The notes under the pieces: generated by a model
What the model was told of the DNA's origin: nothing
What the model saw: the letters and a program-made list of their open reading frames with translations, nothing else
Databases searched by the model: none
Shown here: positions 13,152 to 23,465 of the stretch, one piece after another
Layout of the letters: each line of letters begins with the position of its first letter
Numbering within the stretch: position 1 is the first letter of the stretch
Origin: Priapulus caudatus
Lineage: Eukaryota; Priapulida; Priapulimorpha; Priapulimorphida; Priapulidae
NCBI RefSeq assembly: GCF_000485595.1
Contig: NW_014577116.1
Span: 244,231-308,230 of the forward strand
Length of the DNA: 64,000 nt
Direction: 5' to 3'
Program-made: the position numbers and the translations under genes

Positions 13152-16100
13152 GCAGCGAAGAATGGTATAGCAGTGAGGGTAACAGTAATGTCCACTCTCT
13201 GCCAGCGAAGGGGCTGATATTGGCAGTCACAACGTTGAGAAACGCGTGTGCACACGAAGGTGATGACTACCCGTATTTCGACCGATCACGAACCGTGCCC
13301 ATATACCAGGCAATCTGAACTTCTCGATACACTAGAGACGCAAACTAAACCGAGCGCCTTCTCCGAAGCAATGCACGATCAAATGAGAAGAAAGTGACGC
13401 CATCTTAGCGGCGCGCCTCCGCATCAGATAAAACGACGTTCACCTGACGAGTACGTACTGAGAGCCGGGTGTACGTAGTTGACTGCTACACAGCATCCAG
13501 GCTCACACAACCGATCCTCGCTACATGTTCTCGCTACGCGGCATCGGCTACTCCCGTCAGTGTAAACATACACCGTAAACAGGCACAGAGATGATCCTGT
13601 GATCTTGCACACTTTGTTACACTAGACAGGAGCAGTGCGATAACATCGCTGATTAGTCAGACAGAACTGAGTATTTTTAGCAGTATTGTTGCCATTACAT
13701 GTGTTTTTGAAGTTTTTCTACCATACACCGTACATTACCCTATAACCGCCATGTTTGGAACGTACACTATTACTTAAATATGTAATAATACTAACTAAAG
13801 CTTCTACAAGACTTCAGTAATTTCTATGTCATCAGTAATTCTGCATGTATTCAGTAATTTATACAATCTTGCTTCGGGTCTTCAGCAAGCGTAGCAGTTC
13901 ATCCATTTATTTTGAACTGGTTTCAAGTTATGACTTGATGAATATAAATCAGCTAGGCATTCAATCAACCAATAAATGAATGAATGAATGAATGAATGAA
14001 TGAATGAATGAATGAATGAATGAATGAATGAATGAATGAATGTATGAATAAATGAATTAGCGAACAAACGCACGTTAATCAACAATCATATCACATCAAT
14101 CACGTCTCTTAGTCCTTACCGGAAACATGAACTTCGCGTTCATTAAGACAAACTTTCACTGAACTCCGTAAACGGTGGGCAGAAAGCCAGGTACAGCACT
14201 CGAATAATAATGTACGAATTGTAAAACGATTCCGAGTTTTCAGTAGCATTGATTTGTCGCAACAACCCAATGCACTTACTGGAATAAAATTCGTTCGGTT
14301 TCATCCTGAATACAAATGAACTACTACTAGCACACCAGGCGCCGTGCGTCATAGCTATCCACCCACGCTGACAAAACGTTTTGTTTCGTTGGTCGATAAC
14401 GTGTTGAGCTAATTAAAGTTAAACATCATGCGCAGTGGTTCCTACAGATATGCCTACACTGTCGCGAACCCCAGGTTCTTACGTGTTATTGGTAGAAATT
14501 ACACGTTTTTCTGTGTTTTACACAATTAAACAAATTCGTTTTTGCACCAAGTTGCTCCGCCTTCAACTTACCTCTGATGATCGTAACTAGTATGTACACA
14601 CAGCATGCCACGTGGACGTTTAAATTTAGGCGGTATACCGACGCAGGACATATTATATATATATATGTCCAACGTCACACGTAGACGACAGTACGCGGAA
14701 TGTTAAATGTGCTAATATTGTCATCTATAAACGGACTGGTCCTGCCTGAGTGAAGCCTGTCAGAGGTGCGACAAGGCAATCACGACAGCTATATGCATAA
14801 CATAACGTGCATCACATCGCTGGTCGACACAACTTCCACATCAACTTTGTTTCGATTGAACACTATTGTTCAATGACTTAAGTACATTGAGTCAATCAGA
14901 CGGTTACAGGGCTTCAGACACTGGATTAGGAGCTGGCTTTGTTGCTAGTCTGAGCAGCTGTGTGAGCACTGCCGATAAACCGCAACCGTCTCTTACCGAT
15001 TCTACATCGAGAAACATAATTAAACGCTATTAATCTCCATATATCCCCCGAAATTCATATCTGATGATGAAACCGTTAAGTGCATACAGGGGCGGCTACG
15101 AAAACTAGAACATCAGCATAGTGCCAGACACGTCCACAATGGCGCTGCCTGCCACCACGGACACTAGCAAGTGTTTATCCAGAAAATGGCATCTTAACTA
15201 AGGTCTGCGGTCATGTCGTTGCAAATTAAGTGTCGGAGCAATATCGTGTAGTGGCATTTTAATATTGCCTAGTAACTGAATATACGTGTGCACAGAGTGC
15301 GCTGTTACATGATTAATTAAACGTGACTCAGACCACCCCGACTTGAATCCCTGCAGCGGCTGAAATGCGACCTTCGATGGACTCTTCGATTTCGCAGAAC
15401 ATATTACAGAAGTCAGTAATGAACATCAAATATCGAACAATAATAGAAACTGGAAAATGCTTTTAAGCCAATTCTTCTTCTCCAATGAACACCCACCCCC
15501 TCAACCACAACAGCAAGTCTCGTTGCAGGATGAGCATAGAAACATGCGGTTTAGGTAGCTTTTCAAGTAGGCCCCAGGGCAGCCAAAAACAACACGTCTT
15601 GCGGGCAAGCGCAGCTAATTTAGTGCAAACTGAAACACTTAACCCGCCTTTTGCTTCTGTCGGTAACGCGTTGAACTGGACAAATGCCTCCAACTCGCCA
15701 CCAGCACATTCCTCTCAGTCCACTGGCTGTGACTGGAAAAACTCGTCAACAAGTAAGCTGGTTAACTAACACTCACTCTGTGGATGCGCTGTCCTCTTCT
15801 GCCTTCAAGCTGTTCTTGTTGTTCTTCTCCACCGTGGTGGCTTTCTGCGAGTTCAAGGTGACCGGACGAGCGTGGAACACGTCTGAGTGACCGCTGATGT
15901 GATGGTGCATATGGTCGGGGTGATGCCACTCACCCGTTGGGCCGGGAATCTGCACGAGCAAAAGCAGGACCCGATCGCATAAATATATAAATATCGGCAG
16001 CCGCTTAAATATTATAAACAAGTAAAGATGTGCTTCTGGCAAAGAAAATAAGTGCATACTGCTGCTTTATATACAGAATCATGCCATGGATGAGGTATGT

Positions 16101-19100
16101 AAGTGCATGGTTCTTCTATAAGTGAGACTTCACCACAGAGAAGGTACATAAAATTAGTCTAAAACCAAGAGTTCTTATGGTTTTTATGTGTCTTTATGTG
16201 TCTTTATGTGTCTTTATGTGTCTTTATGTGTCTTTATGTGTTATTATCTACTCTTGCTAAAACGGAAACTCACAGGGAAGGTAACTATGTAGTACATCAT
16301 ATAAAAAGAATATATTGCTACAGAGAAGGTACATGTGGCTTCTCTAACAATAAGGCCGATGCCACATAGAAGGTATGAGCAGAGGTCCTTACATGCAGGC
16401 AGCACAACGGCAGAGAAATTGATCGGCCAAGTAAGGAAGACTAGTCTATTAAACAGCGAAGCCTACTGCAGTCGATTACTGCACGGCAATAATTTTCGCA
16501 TGAACTGTACTTGTGCTGGCGTGAGACGTTAGACGTTTAAGAAAAATCGCACCCCGAAGAAATGCGACGGGAGATTTCCGATTGAAATTCCCAAAGCAGT
16601 CCCTCAGCCGGTGAGCAATCACGCAGCAAGCACGACCATGTATATTACACATGCAAACGCGGAATTATGCTCGGTGATAGCTTATTTAATGCTAGAGCTA
16701 CCGTGTGGCTATGATAAAGTGCAATAAACCCCTGTACTGGTGGAGATTAACACAAGCTCCTCAACACTGACGGCATCTCAAAGACTTGCTATTGAGGAGA
16801 AACTGTAATCCTACATTATTTGAGTGAATACGTATTTTAGCATTCAATTCATATGCATACAATTCTCACGAATGTTGCATCTGTATGTAAATGCTATCCC
16901 TAACACATTTCAAGAACAACGGGATCGATAACCTGCATTATTTTGAAATTTTAGGGAATTGCAAATTCACTAGGATACAGCTGGTTTAAAATGCCAATAA
17001 TAATTTTTACATTCCCAAGCGTTCTATGCAGAGCGTCTGTACATACGTGAATAATTTAGCACCCCTAAAGCTCCAACATCTCTCCACATGTGGATATACT
17101 TTTACAATACTATTTTTGTAGTATTCATGACTCGAAAGTTCGGAAATAACTTAGTTCGCATGTCACCACATATCTGCTGGCTTAGGCATGAAATAATATC
17201 AGAAACAAGAAATATTTTGAGAGAGCAAATATCATATGACAGAATAGTAATAATCATTGCTATAATGACTTTTCCCATTCTTGCAATATTTATCATGTCA
17301 ACTTTGGCTAAGGAGTGAATCACAGTGAACCATGCAGCATCAATTTGAAATGTTGGCTTTCAATTATTGTGAAGCAATTTGAATAGAAATGCAGGCACTG
17401 ACCACTGAGTGTTCTACAAAGTGGAACAACGAGTGGGCACCCATTATATTATTATTGGTCATCGATGTTTGTAGAAACACTACAAGTGCTTCATTATCAC
17501 AGAAAAATGTCCCAAAAAACGCCACACTTATCACAAAAAAAGCCTTGTGAATGAAAATAGGCGCAAAGTGTAAACAAACCACCATGACCATTCGTTTGAA
17601 ATTTCCTTGGGCGGCACATCAATATCCTCTAGTCTAGCCTAGTCTAATCTGGGATCGGATAGTAAATTTGTACAACGAAAAAACCTTTTGTAAAAAAAAC
17701 CTCATAATAAACTATATATAATAGAAAATACTAACCTCTTACTAAAACTTATGCACGTTCATGGATATTAGCAAAATTACAAGAATTTCAGCTTATTTAC
17801 ATACTATACTGCATGACCTAATTGCATTGTCAATTTTACTTTGCACAAAAACATGCGACACTTTTGCTGGTGTAAACGAAATCAGAACTTGAAAAAGACA
17901 GCCTTTGTGTAGACTTTATCTGATCAAAATAGTTTTACGCACAAAATGCTTGCACACAACACTACTCTGATTAGATACATGATGGATTCTGGCGAAAATC
18001 CGCTTTAAGACGCACGATAATCAGAAGCGCTGATCAAAACGTAATCCATAATTGGTACCAATCATGGGATCACGCGACGTGCGAGCCGCTCTCTACTCGA
18101 ACCCATGCTGCACGTGAAACAGCCGGTTGCCGAGGGTGAATCTGCATGCGTCTAAGCCGTACGTTTTCTTGCTGTAGGTGGTCGGGCTGCTGGTGCATAG
18201 CCTGGAACATGTGCCGTATCTTGTTCACGCGGCTCGCAGCAGCATGACTCGCCGGGTCTCGGTTCTCAACATCCGAACCTGTAACAGCGAGTAGCAAGTG
18301 ATAGAAGCCTGCAAGTGTCACAGCCGTCCGGCGATCCTAACGATCGTGAGTCCGGTGATATAAGTGACAGCAACAGTGACCGCAGTGGCGGTGATGACGG
18401 TTATAACAATGACAGTAAGTGACAACAGTGACACTGAATACAATGACGGTGGTGACGATGATGACAGCGACAGAGAGAGAAGGTTAATTTGACTGAATGC
18501 GTCGACGTCAGCCAATCAAACGTTTGAAGAAGTAAGCGTGTCTGTGACAAGTTTATTACTAGTAACAGTACTGTCCCATAAAGAACGTACGTGTGTAACG
18601 CCTCTACAGGTACTACACCACAGAACAGGCACAAATGTATAGTACTACACAGAAGGTTGAGACGTATGCACCTCCTCTACAGGCGTAACAGAACCACAGA
18701 CAAAGTACGTATTACCTCCTCTACAGACAAGACAGCTATACAGAGAAAGTAACCAGTAAGACAGCACGTCATGTCACTACTTATACACTTAGGGTTATTG
18801 GTACAGCGTAGGTACACTACTAGTCTACTTGCTTAATTATTCATTCACAAATAACGTAAAAAACTGCCTGGATAGTTATACGCATCGTTACTTTCATAAT
18901 GAAAAGATTCCGATTAAAGCAATGTGGTCATAATAATAATGGATTGCATGAGTATTTGTCAGAAATATGAATCATGCTGTGACATTTAGTCTGATGACTA
19001 TTTATTCTGCATTGACTAGGCTATCCCTACATTATTCTTATTTAACCGAAAACACATGAAAGTGCATACAATTTACACAAAAAGCCTGTTTTTATGATAT

Positions 19101-21957
19101 AATAATTTTAAGTTTACCGAAGAATTTTGACATATTATTTTAGATTATATCATAAAATTTTAGGAATATTCAACCACAGAAGGGGATTCCATAACAGACG
19201 ACTAGTCATAAAAGTCAAGTGCCAATGACGATCCTACTAATGTGATATATACAGCTAGTGCTTCCGTTTCTAACAATAGAATTTTACTAGATGAGAATTT
19301 TGCAAACACACTGTGCCTGTTGAGGGGGTTGGCACTTTGGCTTCTCTCGCCTCTGTGAAGACCTGGGTTTCACTTCAGATGCAATATTATTGCCAACATG
19401 GTCAATCTCCTTGCTCTTCACCTTGATCCAGGGAGGAGCTTTTCTCCTACAGCAGTTGTAAGCCGGCAATCCCCAGATACTACGACACAGTTCAACTACA
19501 ACTCCTGCGCTAAATCGATTTACTGTCAACTGTGTCCGATCGCTAAGCCAAATGAAATTGCCGCCGCTGCTGGGCAATAATGACTCTAGAGCAGCAAAAC
19601 GATTTGGCGATTATGGCGATTCGGCGACAAGATTATTTCGCGACGCGAAAAAATCATCGTGGCATGGGCGTGGTAAGCTGGACGAGGCTTCACGCGACTA
19701 TCGCGTGCTGCAGTGCTTCAGGCCATCCTTAAAAATTTCTATGTTTGCTGTCCCCCGACCCATGATTTTTTTATTGGGTAGGTAGGTAGGTCTTTTTTTT
19801 TAGGCATAAGTTATTTTAAGTCTGTCCTCATGTTTGCCACACATGCTTTGTGTTTCAGTCTTAACTATGAGGAATGTAAAAAAAAAGAAAAAAAAAGAAA
19901 AAAGAAAGAAAGCGACTATTTTCGTGGGTCGGTCGGAGGACAGCAAACATAATTTTTTAAGGATGGCCTCACGACTGCCCGCCGGCGCGGATGGAGAGGA
20001 TGACGGAGATAATCTCCTTTGCACGAGAGAGGCTGTTGTCGATGAGACCCGCTGGCTGCCACCAGAGTGCGCTACGCCTCACAGCGCGCCGCCGCTGCCC
20101 AGCGGATGACCGCTCCTGCCCGTGGTCTGCGCACCTCCGATGGCTGGTGGTCAGCACTGTGATCTGGTGAGCGATCAGTGATAGGTGGCGAGTTGGTCAG
20201 TGGCCAGAGGTTGGTCCGTAGCTAGCATTCAGCTTGGCATCGGTCAGAATTGCACTGGTGAGCGGTCAGTCGTTGAGCTGGTCAGTGACCGGTGCCGAGT
20301 TGGTCATTGGTTGGTGCGTAGCTAGCATTCAGCTTGGCATCGGTCAGAATTTCACTGGTGAGCGGTCAGTTGTTGAGCTGGTCAGTGACAGGTGGCGAGT
20401 TGGTCAGTGGCCAGAGGTTGGTCCTTGGTTAGCATTCAGCTTGGAATCTGTCAGAACTACACTGGTGAGCGGTCAGTCGTTGAGCTGGTCAGTGACAGGT
20501 GGCGAGTTGGTCAGTGGCCACAGGTTGGTCTTGGCTAGCATTCAGCTTGGCATCGGTCAGAACTACACTGGTGAGCGGTCAGTCATTGAGCTGGTCAGTG
20601 ACAGATGGCGAGTTGGTCAGTGGCCAGAAGTTGGTCCTTGGCTAGCATTCAGCTTGGCATTGGTCAGAGCTGCACTGGTGAGCGGTCAGTTGTTAAGCTG
20701 GTCAGTGACAGGTGGCGAGTTGGTCAGTGGCCAGAGGTTGGTCCTTGGCTAGCATTCGCTTGGCATCGGTCAGAACTGCACTGGTGAGCGGTCAGTTGTT
20801 AAGCTGGTCAGTGACAGGTGCCGAGCAGGTCAGTGACAGGTGGCGAGTTGGTCATTGGTTGGTGCGTAGCTAGCATTCAGCTTGGCATCGGTCAGAACTG
20901 CACTGGTGCGCAGTCATCACACGCAGAACATCTTGCCAATCTAGCAATGCCGGGACTACGACGACATTGCTATAGACGCGTCACTGCAAGCTGCTTCTGT
21001 AGATACCTGTCAGTCGTCCGTTTGTGACTTCTTCGGCGAGGCAGATGCTGCAGGGACGCATTCTTTCACCTGAAGCCCGCACACCCACACTAGCATAGTC
21101 GACGTGTGCGCTCCCCGCACACAGCTGCCTGGGGCCGTGTGTGTGACCCGCTGAGCACCAGCCTCATCACGACGACTCTCGTGGCGGTCATGCGTGATGT
21201 TCGTTAGCGGGTAGTTATGCTCATAGGGTCTATGTCCCCCAGGGTACAGCCGGAATGTACCCTGGTACTATCTAATATGCCGGACCGTACCTCGCCTACT
21301 CCACTAACGAGTCTAGGGAGTCGCCTACGCCTACTCCCTAACCCTAACCCTAACCATATCAGATAGTTACCAGGGTACGTTCCGGTATATTAATACCGGA
21401 CCGTACCCAGTACAGGGTACGTTCCGGCAGTACCCTGGGGGACATAGACCCTATGAGCGGTAGTTATAGGTCTGACACACGCGAGGAGGAGCATGCCAGT
21501 GTACAGTCATCATGCTGGGAATTATCACCGATGATCACCATGCATGGATCTCGGATCGGCAGAAATGTTGGCTAAGCGTGTGTGGGAGGGACCCGCATGA
21601 CATGCAGACATGACACAATCTGCACAACAACATGTTTCGAGTAGTTAATAATAACAGAAACAATAATAATAATTTATTATTGTTATTACTATTACTGCTA
21701 TCATCATCATCATCATTACCTATGGGGGTCAGCCAACATTTCTGTGTATGAGACTAGAGAAACACTACGACAAGGTGCACACATCTGCAGAACTAAGGAC
21801 AAGCGGTGACACGACGGTGACGACTCTTACCAGCATCCCCGTTCTGCTGCGAGCGCGCTGCTGCTGCAACGCTGCCCGGCTTGGCGACGCCGTGCGACAG
21901 GCGGCCGGCGGGCCAGGCCGCGTTGGCGGTGGGCTTCACTGCCGCAACGTTGGACAT
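1..21957 (-). CDS. Neurabin/spinophilin-like protein, N-terminal half (7 exons, continues off left edge)
   Basis: Neurabin and spinophilin (PPP1R9 family) bundle F-actin through their N-terminus and target protein phosphatase 1 to actin-rich sites. I join exons 21831-21957, 18103-18278, 15777-15949, 2252-2533, 1256-1383, 513-655 and 1-278. Each has AG/GT borders and all phases match, giving about 435 residues with no stop. The family call rests on two short actin-binding-type motifs: SRVNKIRHMFQAM (residues 58-70), like the spinophilin NVHRIKSMF segment, and HVSRFQSTRAMFERLEQ (175-191), like its VSRF...TRKLFER segment. The rest is low-complexity and Ser/Arg/Gln-rich, as usual for this region. 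The PP1-binding motif, PDZ and coiled coil would lie beyond the window. Introns reach 13 kb. The orthology is an inference from motif order; the exon chain itself is well supported. Confidence 0.66.
513..655 (-). CDS. Neurabin-like exon 6
   Basis: The acceptor TTGCGCAG|AGAATGG and donor TTTTAAG|GTGATT bound 143 bases ending in phase 0. It encodes ENGQDKMWWKRDAQNDQIVK then PSEWRKRHAEAEQ, a charged, possibly helical segment with a WW pair. No domain recognised. Exon 7 follows in phase. Confidence 0.62.
1256..1383 (-). CDS. Neurabin-like exon 5
   Basis: The acceptor GATGCAG|TGTGAAG and donor GCAAG|GTACGTC bound 128 bases: one base, 42 codons, one base. The product is polar (VKAGPETTGEEGSQRSGSRD...). 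Phases match exon 4 (ends CG, giving CGT Arg) and exon 6 (G plus AG, giving Glu). Confidence 0.62.
1633..1795. mobile_element. Non-autonomous TIR element, hAT-like
   Basis: Ends are CAGGGTAAAATATACATGGG on the left and the matching inverted CCATG...CCCTG on the right. The flanks GTCTATAC (1625-1632) and GTCTTATAC (1796-1804) look like an 8-bp target duplication with one inserted base. Inside are several GCTCCC(G/A)T motifs. Lies in intron 4 of the neurabin-like gene. No coding capacity. Confidence 0.6.
1855..2236. repeat. AAC/CAAA-rich low-complexity tract
   Basis: Adenine-rich (CAAA)n and (AAC)n sequence fills intron 4 right up to the exon 4 donor. On the transcribed strand it is a long T/G-rich run beginning about 15 bases after the splice donor. 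The polyCys and polyThr reading frames across it are artefacts. Confidence 0.85.
2252..2533 (-). CDS. Neurabin-like exon 4 (actin-binding motif 2, Ser/Arg-rich tail)
   Basis: The acceptor TTGCAG|GGTCGCC and donor AGTCG|GTGAGTG bound 282 bases. The chosen frame reads ...SKMLESLNHVSRFQSTRAM, then FERLEQQARPSYRSSPPIRR, then Ser/Arg-rich sequence (SASRSPRSSRSSSPSERESL), a likely disordered and phosphorylatable segment. A second long open frame overlaps it. I rejected that frame because only this one keeps phase with exons 3 and 5 and carries the family motif. Confidence 0.68.
2565..3010. repeat. 31-bp tandem array with CRE-like half sites
   Basis: About 14 diverged copies of a roughly 31-bp unit, core GATACGTCACAGATTTAACG followed by GCACACCGCGT. 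Most copies keep TACGTCAC, a CRE/ATF-type half site. Lies about 30 bp upstream (transcript sense) of exon 4 of the neurabin-like gene. Confidence 0.8.
5083..5165 (-). promoter_or_regulatory. Candidate alternative first exon/promoter of the neurabin-like gene
   Basis: Inside the 13-kb third intron, a CpG-rich block (about 5083-5200) ends on the minus strand in a strong donor, CGCCG|GTGAGTGAG. Splicing to the 2533 acceptor would use the internal ATG of exon 4 (SKMLESLN) and yield an N-terminally shorter isoform. No TATA box or transcript evidence; inference only. Confidence 0.25.
6780..6905. repeat. (CA)n/(CACG)n microsatellite
   Basis: A pure CA run passes into ACGC/CACG tetranucleotides, with related purine-pyrimidine patches out to about 7100. 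Such alternating sequence can adopt Z-DNA. Reading frames here are low-complexity artefacts. Confidence 0.9.
8855..8998. repeat. (GTGA)n microsatellite
   Basis: About 35 tetranucleotide units, interrupted by GTAC, GTAA and GGTG variants. The LTHS-repeat frames on the minus strand are artefacts. Confidence 0.92.
10308..10832. other. Assembly gap inside a CA-rich microsatellite
   Basis: 439 N (10372-10810) are bounded by CACGCACGAACACGCACA-type sequence on the left and (CA)n on the right. The true repeat length is unknown. Confidence 0.97.
11832..11998. mobile_element. Foldback MULE-like element with internal CCCTAA tract (copy B)
   Basis: Inverted arms share GAAGGGGTCGTTGTCGTATA (left) and its complement (right, one G shorter). 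The core is GTCGCCTACGCCTACTCCC, then a CCCTAA run (about 11896-11937), then AACCATATCAAATAGTTACC. The core is shared with copies D, E and F. The flanks CGCAGTACC (11823-11831) and CGCAGTAGC (11999-12007) form a 9-bp target duplication with one mismatch. No ORF. Confidence 0.75.
12006..12198. mobile_element. Foldback MULE-like element with internal CCCTAA tract (copy C)
   Basis: Arms of about 65 bp are nearly perfect inverted copies, containing TGTTTACTAGGCACTTCTAA. The loop holds CCCTAACCCTAACCCTAA (12109-12126). A perfect 9-bp target duplication, GCCGCAGTA, lies at 11997-12005 and 12199-12207. Arms differ from copy B, but it abuts B and shares its target motif. No ORF. Confidence 0.78.
12757..13152. 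repeat. CT-rich compound microsatellite
   Basis: Successive blocks of (CT)n, (CTCTGT)n, (CTCCAT)n and (CT)n form nearly 400 bases of pure polypyrimidine/polypurine sequence, a candidate for H-DNA. The RERERE and HLHLHL frames are artefacts. Confidence 0.92.
13973..14045. repeat. (AATG)n microsatellite
   Basis: About 18 nearly perfect AATG units. Confidence 0.92.
15777..15949 (-). CDS. Neurabin-like exon 3 (His-rich segment)
   Basis: The acceptor CGTGCAG|ATTCCC and donor ACAGA|GTGAGT bound 57 codons plus two bases. The product begins IPGPTGEWHHPDHMHHHISGH, a histidine-rich cluster, then turns Lys/Glu-rich. The two leftover bases GA join the first G of the 2533 exon to make Glu. I do not recognise a domain. 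The next intron is 13.2 kb. Confidence 0.65.
15950..18102 (-). other. Intron 2 of the neurabin-like gene
   Basis: AT-rich sequence without a convincing exon. The only clear structure is a short 10-bp tandem repeat, TGTCTTTATG, about six copies at 16183-16243. Confidence 0.55.
18103..18278 (-). CDS. Neurabin-like exon 2 (actin-binding motif 1)
   Basis: The acceptor TTACAG|GTTCGG and donor CATGG|GTTCGAG bound 176 bases: 2 bases completing a codon plus 58 codons. It encodes SRVNKIRHMFQAM, the best match to the first neurabin/spinophilin motif. A Gln/His/Arg-rich stretch (MHQQPDHLQQENVRLRRMQ) follows. It ends in phase 0, matching exon 3. Confidence 0.68.
19720..19969. mobile_element. Foldback/TIR element with about 45-bp arms
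   Basis: The left arm starts AGGCCATCCTTAAAAATT and continues through TATGTTTGCTGTCC and CCGACCCA. The right arm is its near-perfect inverted copy ending AAGGATGGCCT. Between them are GGTAGGTAGG and an A-rich AAAG run. No clear target duplication. Non-coding. Confidence 0.65.
20170..20915. repeat. 107-bp tandem array (about 6-7 copies)
   Basis: Successive GAGCGGTCAG motifs start at 20260, 20360, 20467, 20573, 20680 and 20786, a period of about 107 bp. Each unit is rich in GGTCAGTG and GTTGGTC, giving a strong G/T skew. The 172-codon open frame across it is a by-product of the repeat. Confidence 0.88.
21219..21458. mobile_element. Foldback MULE-like element with internal CCCTAA tract (copy D)
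   Basis: 240 bp, ends GCTCATAGGGTCTATGTCCC and inverse. Sub-terminal GGTACGTTCCGG-type repeats flank a core with CCCTAACCCTAACCCTAA (about 21336-21353). A perfect 9-bp duplication, GGTAGTTAT, lies at 21210-21218 and 21459-21467. No ORF. Confidence 0.82.
21831..21957 (-). CDS. Neurabin-like exon 1 (start codon)
   Basis: The ATG at 21957-21955 opens 42 codons (MSNVAAVKPTANAAWPAG...) ending in phase 1 at the donor CTG|GTAAGAG. The sequence is strongly CpG-rich, unlike its surroundings, as expected for a first exon near a promoter. Its single trailing G plus the first two bases of the 18278 exon make a Gly codon, so the frame continues cleanly. The start was chosen because it is the only ATG in this frame close to the CpG-rich block. 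Confidence 0.62.
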
Positions 21958-22583
21958 GACGCGGCTGCCGCGGCGGCGGCGCGTGCGTACGCTCGGCTAC
22001 GCTTAACAAACTAGCTGCCCTGTGGGGAAGATGAAAACAAACATGCTGCTGAGATGCGGAGAGGCGCACAAAGCCGGCAAAAGCGCATGCAAGTGTTCTC
22101 CCGGAGGCAGGCGAGGAGTGCCAGGAAGCCAGATGATGCTAATAACGAGCACAAGGTGGAAGGCAGCACTAGGAAGCCTAGGATCGCAGGGGGGAAGCGT
22201 CAAAGACACAAAACAGCTGGGTGATGGGTAATGCAGAATTAAATAAAACCTGTATCGATCACAATCAATATCAGATACCCTACCAGATAAGCTGATTGGA
22301 TATTTCATATCGAAATGAATCGATGCAGGTTTGAAAGTAATTGAATCTCAGCGGAAAAGAATCATCAAAGAAACGACTGAGACGTTAATTTGCAAGTGTG
22401 TATTTAGGGAATGCCCTAATCTTCCCCCCCCCCCAGAAATACAGGAAGATTACATAAGCTATGACCCCCCAACAACAACCCCCACACCTCTGGTGGACGC
22501 ATTCACATGTGTGCTGCTGCAGTGCGAGAGAGCACCGCTAATCATACATGTACCCAACAAAGAAACGGAAGGGGATCGGAATC

Positions 22584-22771
22584 ATGGCCCGTAACCAGGC
22601 CACGAGTCTTCACGACGCGACCGCATGCCCCTCACCCTCCCCCCAATCATCCTCGCCCTCACAGCACACGCTGAAGCCACGCTCTCGCAGCATGTGCCGT
22701 GGGAGTGAGACTAATGAAGCTCCCTCACAGCAAAAGGGCGGACTCTTGTCATTATACTTCAATCGCAATCG
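22584..22771 (+). CDS. Candidate first coding exon, unknown product
   Basis: ATCATGGCC gives a good start context. The frame runs 62 codons (MARNQATSLHDATACPSPSP..., Ser/Pro-rich) to a strong donor, AATCG|GTAAGTCTC, and an in-frame stop lies inside that donor. GC content exceeds the surroundings. I found no matching downstream exon, and the opposite strand is also open, so this could be chance. Confidence 0.25.
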
Positions 22772-23418
22772 GTAAGTCTCTGGGAGGGGGGGCAGTTCCT
22801 GTGGCCAGGGGGGCCGGGACTGATATTTTTCGGGATGATCGGCAACAGAGCGGGTGGTGGGACGAGCGGGAGAACACCGGTAAACATCATAGCTCATACG
22901 ACACGTCGTGCGCGTGTATACAGCTATGCAACGGGTACATTAGTGATGATTACGACTTATTATGAACTAATATTAAAATCTATTTATGCCTTGTTGAAGC
23001 ATGTCCTTCCTATAATATAACTCGCATGCATGCACACACACACACACGCGCACACACACATACATGAGCACAAGTATCACTCGCATTTATAATGTCATTC
23101 ACTGTCTACTATGTGTCTAGCATTGTTGCTTTCGATGTTCGGATTCTTCCTACGTGATGACCATTCCCTATAATTATGTTAGGAAATGGGTATCAATATC
23201 ATTACCAGTGGCTGTTAGCATTACGTTAATGTACGATAATGTTCTAATTGTAACCCAAACATAATATCATAATATCATTCAATTATTGCCATTGAATATT
23301 ACATTAATGACTCAGCATGCCTGGCTGCACCCACTCACTATGTATTCAAAATGAATGTTTGAAACACAAAAACTAATGCGTGCATGCTGACGGAAAAACT
23401 GCAAATATCAATATATAC

Positions 23419-23465
23419 ATCAGAAGTAGATAATAGGGAACCCCCCCTACTATTTACTTCTGATA
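23419..23465. repeat. Short hairpin element (ATCAG(G/A)AGTA family)
   Basis: Arms ATCAGAAGTAGATAATAGG and an inverted partner with two mismatches surround a C-rich loop. Related hairpins occur near 27566, 27650 and 57584. Confidence 0.55.

Larger units (their letters stand above)
2534..15776 (-). other. Intron 3 of the neurabin-like gene (13.2 kb)
   Basis: No convincing exon was found. It holds the 31-bp array (2565-3010), GC/AC-rich microsatellites (4920-4975, 6780-6905, 7500-7690), a (GTGA)n block (8855-8998), the N gap, a CpG-rich stretch with no coherent exon (11030-11700), two telomere-motif foldbacks (11832-12198), a CT-rich block (12757-13152) and (AATG)n (13973-14045). The rest is unremarkable AT-rich sequence. 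Confidence 0.6.
18279..21830 (-). other. Intron 1 of the neurabin-like gene
   Basis: Contains degenerate GTGAC/AACAGTGAC low-complexity sequence (18345-18475), a TIR element (19720-19969), a 107-bp tandem array (20170-20915) and foldback copy D (21219-21458). No exon seen. Confidence 0.55.

Noticed and set aside
12746-13255. Arg/Glu, His/Leu and Asp/Gly repeat frames
   Set aside because: Direct products of CT/CCAT simple repeats, without splice signals or non-repeat coding sequence.
20234-20752. 172-codon plus-strand frame
   Set aside because: Lies wholly inside the 107-bp tandem array; the open frame reflects the repeat.
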